Below are positions 57,293 to 64,000 of a stretch of DNA of 64,000 bases, piece after piece. The DNA lies in contig CM038046.1 of NCBI GenBank assembly GCA_021397845.1, forward strand, positions 67,908,021-67,972,020, in the 5' to 3' direction. The notes beneath the pieces are model-generated. The model had not been told where the DNA came from, ran no database searches, and saw only the letters and a list, made by a program, of their open reading frames with translations. Positions within the stretch are counted from its first letter, which is position 1. Every line of letters starts with the position of its first letter. Made by a program: the position numbers and the translations under genes. The DNA is from Areca catechu (lineage: Eukaryota > Streptophyta > Magnoliopsida > Arecales > Arecaceae).

Positions 57293-57508
57293 TTGTCTGT
57301 AAAGGTTTGACCTTCAATCTTTGTAAAGAAACTTTTTGGAAAGCAATGAAAGATCTTTTTCTTTTTCGTTTTACACTGTCTCATATCTTTCTTTATGAGA
57401 TCTCTCTATGTGTGGACCTGTCGGCTGATCTGAGTGGATGGTCGGACCTCCATGGTAAGCGTTGAACAGTGACTCAAGCCGAAATAGATTCCCATAGGAT
57501 TTCTGTTC
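57293..57508. other. 3' flank of opposite ORF before the tandem arrays
   Basis: A T-rich stretch with AATGAAAGATC near 57345 that could act as a poly(A) signal for the plus-strand ORF. No coding content. Confidence 0.4.
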
Positions 57509-58006
57509 TAAGTATTGGTCCATCGGCTTTCCGGACCAGAATCGATCGAAGTAGTGATCGGATGGTAGCTCAGGCTGGAGCAACGAGCGTAGGTAGTTTA
57601 ACCTAAGTGTTGGTCCGTCGGCTCTCTAAACCCAGAAGTAGTTGAGGCAGCTGTCGGATTTCAGCTTAGGCCAGAACAACGAGCTTAGGAATTTGACCTA
57701 AGTGTTGGTCCGTCGGCTTTCCAAACCCAAAAGTAGTTGAGGTAGTGATTGGATTTTAGCTCAGGCCGGAGCAACGAACTTAAGAATTTAACCTAAGTGT
57801 TGGTCCGTCGGCTTTCCGGACCCAGGAGTAGTTGAGGCAGTGGTCAGGTTTCAGCTCAGGCCGGAGCAATGAGCTTAGGAATTTAACCTAAGTATTGGTC
57901 CGTCGGCTTTCCAGACCCAGAAGTAGTTGATGCGGCGTTCGAATTTCAGCTCAGGCTGGTGCAATAAGCTTAGGAATTTAACCTAAGTGTTGGTCCGTTG
58001 ACTTTC
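57509..58006. repeat. 95-bp tandem array, 5 units
   Basis: TAAGTGTTGGTCCGTCGGCT starts units at 57509, 57604, 57699, 57794 and 57889, with a partial unit at 57984; the spacing is exactly 95 bp. No counterpart is seen in Tat element 1. Confidence 0.92.
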
Positions 58007-58752
58007 CGGATTGGGCTGCTCTAGAGCCTTTGCCAATCGGAGTCGGACTTTTAGAACTGGGCTGCCCTAGAGCCTTTGCCAACCGGAGTCGGACTTTCGG
58101 AAGTGGGCTCCCCTAGAGCCTTTATCGATCGGAGTCAGACTTTTGGAAGTGGGCTGCCCTAGAACCTTTGCCGACCGGAGTCGGACTTTCGGAAGTGAGC
58201 TACTCTAGAGCCTTTGCGGACCAGAGTCGGACTTTCGGAAGTGGGCTGCCCTAGAGGCTTTGCCAGCCGGAGTTGGACTATCGAAAGTGGGCTGCCCTAG
58301 AGCCTTTGCCGACCGGAGTCGGACTTTCGGAAGTGGGCTGTCCTAGAGCCTTTGCCGATCGGAGTTGGACTTTCGAAAGTGGGCTGCACTAGAGGCTTTG
58401 CTGACCGGAATCGGACTTTTGAAAGTGGGCTGCCCTTGAGCCTTTATCGATCGAAGTCGGACTTTTGAAAGTGGGCTGCCCTAGAGCCTTTGCCAACCGG
58501 AGTCAAACTTTCGGAAGTGAGCAGCCCTAGAGCCTTTACCGATCGGAGTCGGACTTTCGGAAGTGGGCTACCCTAGAGCCTTTGCCGACCGGAGTCGGAC
58601 TTTAGGAAGTGGGCTGCCATAGAGCCTTTGCCGATCATAGTCGGACTTTCGAAATGGGCTACCCTAGAGCCTTTACTGACCGGAGTCAGACTTTTGGAAG
58701 TGGGCTGCCCTAGAGCCTTTGTCGATCTAAATCGGACTTTCGGAAGTGGTTC
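58007..58752. repeat. 46-bp tandem array, 16 units, between convergent genes of Tat element 2
   Basis: Units such as CTAGAGCCTTTGCCGACCGG plus AGTCGGACTTTCGGAAGTGG recur 16 times, mostly at 46-bp spacing (one unit is a base shorter). This is the inverse-complement relative of the 45-bp array at 19057-19450, at the same place next to the integrase stop (58771). A 46-bp period breaks every reading frame, so the repeat is not coding. Confidence 0.92.
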
Positions 58753-58770
58753 GTAGAAGAAATATGGACT

Positions 58771-60000
58771 TCATTGATAATACTTGCGGAGGTTGTCTAC
58801 ATTCCACGGACAGGCCATCTGTCGTCCGTCCAAAAATGCATGTCGATAGTTACTAGCTCGAACCACTTCAACGACCCAATAAGGTGCTTCCCAATTTGGA
58901 GTAGGCTTGCCTTGCTTGGTCGGCCTCGAAACTTCGGTTCTCCGCAGTACCAGGACTCCAACTCGAAAAGCTCATGCTTTGACCCGCGAGTTATAATATT
59001 TCACCATCTTTTGATGGCATACCGCCATCTTCATGCTTGCCCGAAGTCTAGTTTCTTCAAGCAAGTCCAGGTTAGCCCTTCGCTGCTTGGAGTTGGCCGG
59101 TTCGGCGTATTGGTCGATCCAGAGAGATTGAAGAGAGGTCTCAATAGGGATGACAGCTTCACTTCCATAAATGAGATTGAACGGAGTTTTGCCTGTCGAC
59201 GCTCTAGCAGTCATCCGATATGCCCATAATACTGAGTGGAGTTCCTCCGCCCAAAGTCCCTTTGCCTCATTGAGCCGGGTCTTCAGCCCGAGGAAGATTG
59301 TTCGGTTGGTGACTTCTGCCTCTCCATTACAGTGAGGGTGACCGATCGATGTAAGTCGGTGAGAGACATGATATTGCTGACAAAAGTCTTGAAATTTAGA
59401 GTTGTCAAACTGTCTTCCGTTGTCGATAATTATCGTCCAGGGAATGCCGAATTGAAAGATGATATTGTTTCGGATGAAGTTCTCCACCTTGGTCTCTGTT
59501 ATTTGTGCCAGTGGTTTGGCCTCCACCCACTTGGTAAAATAGTTGACGGCCACAAGCAAAAATTTCAGTTGCCCGGAAACCGGGGGAAGGGTCCCAAGAT
59601 ATTCATCCCCCACTGTGCAAACGGCCATGGGGCCGTGATCGGAGTCAGCTCACTAGCGGGTCTCCTTTGAATGACGGAGTATCTCGGACACACGTCGCAC
59701 CTTCGGATGAAGTCCAACATGTCATTCTGAATGGTGGGCTAGTAATATCCCTGCCAAATGATCTTGTAAGCTAAGGATCTTCCTCCGAGGTGGTCGCCAC
59801 AGATGCCTTCATGGGCTTCTTTGAGGGCGTAGTCGGCGTCCGCCTGCCCCAAGTACTTTAACAGCGGCTGCGAGAATGACCGCTTATACAGGATGCCATC
59901 AAGGATGACGTACTTAGAGGCCGTCAAGTGCACCCGCTTGGCCTCCGCCTGATCTTCTGGAAGAGTTCCTTTAGCCAGGAAGGTAAGGATCGGATCCATC
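58771..60000 (-). pseudogene. pol: Tat element 2 integrase
   Basis: Minus strand. The zinc-binding region reads HEGICGDHLGGRSLAYK, then a TAG, then DFIRRCDVCPR. The core (59628-58972) has VAVNYFTKWVEAKPL, where the first catalytic Asp is replaced by Asn (AAC); then IIIDNGRQFDNSKF with the second Asp and CNGEAEVTNRTI with the Glu. The C-terminal tail (58960-58771) is in broken frames and ends PWNVDNLRKYYQ. There is a frame break near 59640. With the Asp lost the enzyme would be inactive even if translated. Confidence 0.9.
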
Positions 60001-60011
60001 CAAGAAATTTC

Positions 60012-61385
60012 TTATTCAACCTGGAGGACTTCGGTCGGCTCTTCCACAATGCTAGGGTACTGCAGGTACTCCACAAAAGTTCGGTCAGAAGTCCCGCTGG
60101 CGGCCGTAGCCAACCTTGACAGGGCGTCCACCCGAGAGTTCTGTAGATGAGGTATGTGGAGAATTTTGAAAAATCTGAACAGAGGAATGATGTTTTGTAC
60201 CTTGTTTAAATATTTTGCCAGGGTCGGATCCCTCGCTTCAAACTCCCCTTTTACTTGGTTAACCACCAGTTGGGAGTTAGAGAAGACTCTGAGTCGGCCG
60301 ATGCCCAGTTCGTTGGTGATTCGTAGCCCCACGAGAAGGGCTTCGTACTCTGCCTGATTGTTCGACACCTGAAATAAAAAATGTATTGCATAGTCCAGGT
60401 TCTCCCCATCCTGGTCGACCAGGATCAGTCCGACCCCACAGCCTACTAGGTTGGACACTCCATCCACGTAGAGGGTCCAGGCTAGTTCAGCTTCATAGAT
60501 GGCATCGGCTTTTGGTACTTTGGGCATTCGAGGAGGCGTTGCTTGTCCCCATGTACACTCTGTAATGAAGTCAGCAATTACCTGGGCCTTCAAGGCTGAT
60601 CGTGGCTGGAAAGAGATGTTAAATTTGCCTAGCTTGATAGCCCACTTGGTGAGCCGACCAGATGTATTCGAGCTCCGAAGGATTGCCTTGTGGGGTTGGT
60701 CGGTCATCACCATAATCGAATGTGCCTGGAAATACAATCTGAGCCACTTGGCAAACGTGACCAAAGAATATATTAGCTTTTGCATCTTGGAGTATCTTAT
60801 TTCGACACCGTGGAGGACTTTACTGATATAATAGATGGGCTTCTGCTGTCCACCCTCTCTGACTCGTAAGAGGACGGTGTCGATCGCTTCATTCAATGTT
60901 GAAAGATAGATGTACAAAGGCTCCCCCTCCATCGGCTTGGCCAGCAACGGAGGGTTCTTCAAGTATTCCTTCAATGCTTCGAAAGCCGACTGACACTCGT
61001 CAATCCAAACAAAACACTCCCACCAGTGCAGGGTCTTGAAGAATGGCAGGGACTTTTCAACCGAACGGGAAATAAAATGGCTGAGAGAGGTGATTCGGCC
61101 GGTTAGCTTTTGCACCTGCTTCTTATTGGTCAGGTGTGCCATCTCAGTGATGGCCTTTATCTTGTCGGGATTCACTTCAATTATCTTTTGTGTGACCAGA
61201 AAACCAAGGAATTTGCCAAAGGTTATCCCAAAAGTACACTTCGTGGGGTTTAGCTTCATCCGATAGCACCTAAGTGCATCAAAGGATTCCTACAAGTCCC
61301 TGATGTGGTCAGCCTTATGGAGTCTCTTCACTATCATGTCATCCACATAAGCCACTATGTTATTGCCTAGTTGACCTTCGAACAC
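60012..61385 (-). pseudogene. pol: Tat element 2 RT C-terminal half and RNase H, long open frame
   Basis: After the TGA at 61386-61388 the RT continues VFEGQLG...AYVDDMIVK (catalytic YVDD near 61340), with a TAG near 61294 (DL*ESFDAL). It then runs as an uninterrupted 415-residue frame (61259-60012). That frame covers RT palm/thumb (VNPDKIKAITEMAHL), the connection (PIYYISKVLHG) and RNase H (WTLYVDGVSNLVGCGV, NQAEYEALL, RVFSNSQLVVNQVKGEFE, NSRVDALSRLATAA). The second RNase H Asp is Asn here, whereas element 1 has NDSQLVV at the same place. Confidence 0.92.
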
Positions 61386-61790
61386 TCAGTTGATCAGCCT
61401 CTGAAAAGTGGCACCAGCGTTCTTCAAGTCGAAGGGCATCATTCGATAATAGTAGAGACCCTTGTCGGTGACAAAGGCGATCTTCTCCTCATCCTTCGGA
61501 TGCATCTTTATCTGGTTGTAGCCGGAGAAGGCGTCCATAAAGCTGAGAAGTTGGTGGCCGGCCGTTGCATCCACCAGCTGATCTATCTTGGGCACCGGGA
61601 AGTTGTCCTTCGGACAAGCCTTGTTGAGGTCGGTGTAATCTACACATATTCTCCAATTCTCGTTGGCCTTCTTCACCATAACCACATTTTCCAACCACTT
61701 AGGATAGTGGACTTCCCTGATGAAGCCAGCATCATGGAGCTTCTTGACTTCCACATCGATGGCATTCTGCCTTTCGGCAGCAAAGCTTCT
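61386..61790 (-). pseudogene. pol: Tat element 2 RT N-terminal half
   Basis: Open frame 61754-61386 carries DAGFIREVHYPKWLENVVMV, WRICVDYTDLNKACPKD, PKIDQLVDATAGHQLLSFMD, GYNQIKMHPKDEEKIAFVTD and the last block KNAGATFQRLIN, then TGA. A TAG at about 61797 separates it from the preceding PTYRPVR. In element 1 that codon is CAG. Confidence 0.92.
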
Positions 61791-61796
61791 CTTCTT

Positions 61797-62640
61797 CTAT
61801 CGGACAGGTCGGTAGGTCGGATTGACCTTGAGCTGGTGAGTGATGACCTCCGACGGTATTCCAGGCATGTCCGATGTCGACCAAGCAATGACGTCAGCGT
61901 TACTCCTAAGTAAGCCGATCAATTCTGACTTAAGGTCTTCACTGATGGAACTTCTGATCTGAAGGACTTTTGTGGGATCATCCTCTCGAAGGAGAACAAA
62001 CATAATCCTTTCTTCTGGCTGACCGAGGCTATCGGCCTCAGCTCTCGGGTCAAGTTGCTCCAAAGTGGGATGACCTTCTAACTGTCGGTTCATAATGGTC
62101 AGACATTGCTTGGCCATCCGACGGTCATCCCTCATCACTCCGACCCCACTCCTGGTCAGAAATTTTGCCAACAAATAATAAGTGGATATTATGGCTCTAA
62201 ATTTGTTGAGGGCTGGTCAGCCCAGGATGGCATTATAAGGTGAGGCCATCCAAACGACCACAAAACTGATGGGGAGGGTTTTCTGGAAAGGCTCCGTCCC
62301 GATCATCACATGGAGAACTATCTCCTCTTCCACCCTGACAGAGTTGCCCCCGAAGCCTATCAACAGTGCAGGGGATTCCTGCAGCATGGATCTGGATAGA
62401 TTCATTCTCACAAAAGCATCATACAACAATACCTATGTTGAGCTTCCATTATCTATATGTATTCTCCTTACATCGTACTTGGCAATCACCGCCGACATGA
62501 TTACTGGGTCATTTTCACAAACATGATTCTCTAGGAGATCTTCATCAGAGAAGGTGATTGCATTGGAGCCCCTCGACCTTTTAACAATATTGAGCCCATT
62601 CTCGTAGCTTCCTACGGACTGCCGATGCAGCATGTCGACA
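61797..62640 (-). pseudogene. pol: Tat element 2 protease region
   Basis: Minus strand, in two frames. 62633-62433 holds the active site IHIDNGSST (Asp near 62450), then a TAG, and 62429-61797 continues VLLYDAFVRMNLSRSM, GFGGNSVRVEEEIVLHVM, ALNKFRAIIST, and the linker to RT (REDDPTKVLQIRSSISEDLK). It contains another stop at PYNAILG*PAL. Protease and linker agree closely with element 1. Confidence 0.87.
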
Positions 62641-62779
62641 TCCCCACCGGTTGGCCTCTGATTGGGGAGCTCCGTCTCCTCCGGAGGGTTTCGGGTGTTT
62701 GATACTTCAGCCCGATCCCGATGGAGTCAGATGTACTTACATAGGTATCCCCTCCAGATGAGGACTTCAATGGCATCTT

Positions 62780-63998
62780 TCAGCTATAGGCACTCTCAGT
62801 ATTGTGCCCGTGATCCCTGTGGAATCGATAGAATTTATCTTTATTCCTTAGGATAGGACCCCTCATCAGCCGAGGCCTTTGTAGAAAGGTCTCGTTCTTG
62901 ATCTCAATGAGGATCTTATCTCTTGGCAGGGACAGAGGTGTGTAAGTGTCGAACCTTTGGGGGAAGTCCCTTGGCTTCAGACTTCGGTGTTGGGCCGACT
63001 GTTGACTATCACATGGAGGTCGAACTTCAGGAGCCTTATCACTCTGCTTTTTGGGGGTCAGCCTTCCCTTAGCTTGACGTCGGCCGGCCGCTTGTTCTTC
63101 CACCAGAGCGTACTTCTGCGCTCTGGCCAAGAGTTCGCTATAGCTTGTCAAATGCTTCTTGTCCAGGGAGAAGGTCAGCCTGGATGAGCGAAGCCCTCGC
63201 TTGAAGGCTGACATCGCCACAGCCTCATTTAAGTCTGGGACCTCCATGGCTGCGGAGTTGAAACTGGCCATGAAGTCCTGAAGGGTCTCACCCTCCTTTT
63301 GCAGCCTGAGGAAGAGGCAGTCGGTCTTCTTCGGGGTTTGACTGCAAGTCCTGAAATGGAAAAGAAAAAGTGATTCGAGTTGAGAAAAGGAATGGATCAT
63401 ACCTGGCCGGATGGCAGAGAAGCACATCCGGACGGTTTTCTTAAGGGTCGCTGGGAAGGCAATGCAGTGGAGGGCATCGAAGGTGCCTTGTACCATCATA
63501 TGGGCTTTGTAAGTGCCCAGATGGTCCATCGAATCTGTGGTACCGTCGTAGGGGTCCACTTATAGAATCTTGAAATAGCGGGGAATCATATCCGCCAGAA
63601 TCTCATCCAAAAATGGGGGACGAGAGTTGATACCTGTCCCCCTTCGGCCTTCTATCGGAGGGAGATTTCGATAATGCGCTCCTCCATGCACATGATCTTG
63701 CTGGCATAGTCCCTCGGTGGTTCGGCAGCAGGCCGACTACCGACCGGGATAGATTCGACGTAGGAAGGTGAAGCTGACCTCGCCCTTTTGCCATCGGCGC
63801 GGTCACCCAACGACCTCCGGGGCTCCGTGACAATGCAAGAATAATGTTAGGGAACCTCCGGTCGTCGTCGTCCTTCAGCGGCAGTTGGAGGGTTGGTTCA
63901 GGAAATAGCTGGTAATTGCTGATGGTTGTCGGCTGCTTCCTAGAAACACTGAACTGCAGCAGTAAGTGTTTCAATGCGATTCACCAAAGTTTGGAACT
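62780..63998 (-). pseudogene. gag: Tat element 2 gag
   Basis: Minus strand. The capsid-like part (63559-62780, 260 residues) reads VDPYDGTTDSMDHLGTYKAH, then TFDALHCIAF and later LNEAVAMSAFKRGLRSSRLT, without interruption. The zinc knuckle is damaged (FYRFHRDHGHNTESAYS; Cys changed at both ends). A TAA at 63560-63562 stands in frame directly before VDPYDG; upstream residues DEILADMIPRYFKIL continue the same frame to the N-terminus, which is decayed and runs off the window. Confidence 0.87.
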
Positions 63999-64000
63999 GC

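Larger units (their letters stand above)
47361..64000 (-). mobile_element. Tat-lineage Ty3/gypsy retrotransposon with opposite-strand ORF (Tat element 2), 5' end off window
   Basis: Minus-strand relative of Tat element 1. From right to left: gag (to 62780), protease, RT-RNase H (61790-60012), integrase (to 58771), a 46-bp and a 95-bp tandem array, the opposite ORF (plus strand, 48880-57292, split by the chromodomain element at 48996-55224), polypurine tract and 3' LTR (47361-48283). Possible left target duplication: CAAGC at 47356-47360; the other side is outside the window. Pol is better kept than in element 1, with a 415-residue open stretch, but has stops and lost catalytic residues. Confidence 0.92.

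Overview
The window is intergenic plant nuclear DNA made almost entirely of nested transposable elements. I found no host gene, rRNA or tRNA that I can support. The element types are Ty1/copia, chromodomain Ty3/gypsy, Tat-lineage Ty3/gypsy with an extra ORF in opposite orientation, and CACTA (En/Spm). This points to a flowering plant with a large, repeat-rich genome. A monocot is plausible, but nothing here fixes the species.

Left nest (1-12.9 kb). The 3' end of a plus-strand copia element (RNase H, then a long 3' LTR) is split by a complete 6.2-kb minus-strand chromodomain element (1505-7741, perfect 5-bp target duplication). The copia LTR seems itself to have landed in an older minus-strand copia element, of which only gag and part of protease remain (about 9280-10343). 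To its right lies a decayed gypsy integrase (11270-11830).

Tat element 1 (12871-23261, plus strand) has both LTRs and a near-matching target duplication. It carries decayed gag-PR-RT-RH-IN, a 45-bp tandem array after integrase, and a minus-strand, apparently spliced ORF with a Transposase_28-type domain and its own TATA box.

The AT-rich middle (23.3-40 kb) holds old fragments: a gypsy RT remnant, a locally duplicated CACTA Transposase_24-like gene with a CACTA right end at 33117, a roughly 110-bp tandem array, and a second CACTA remnant with TNP2-like and TnpA-like parts. Much of the rest is unrecognised AT-rich sequence.

The 39.9-47.4 kb region contains remnants of a third Tat-type element (57-bp array and Transposase_28 ORF), two related copia LTRs of the SIRE-like type, and a solo chromodomain-type LTR (41774-43451) with a perfect 5-bp target duplication, inserted in one of those LTRs.

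Tat element 2 (47361 to beyond 64000, minus strand) has its 3' LTR at 47361-48283, pol at 58771-62640 and gag at 62780-64000. Its opposite-strand ORF runs on the plus strand and is split by a second 6.2-kb chromodomain element (48996-55224). The two complete chromodomain elements share the same reduced structure: LTRs, initiator-Met-type PBS, a coiled-coil/acidic ORF, and only the integrase tail plus chromodomain from pol. They look like one non-autonomous family needing enzymes in trans. The two Tat elements share the opposite ORF, its intron positions, its TATA box, and a tandem array placed where the two converging genes meet. These shared designs are the most interesting content of the window.
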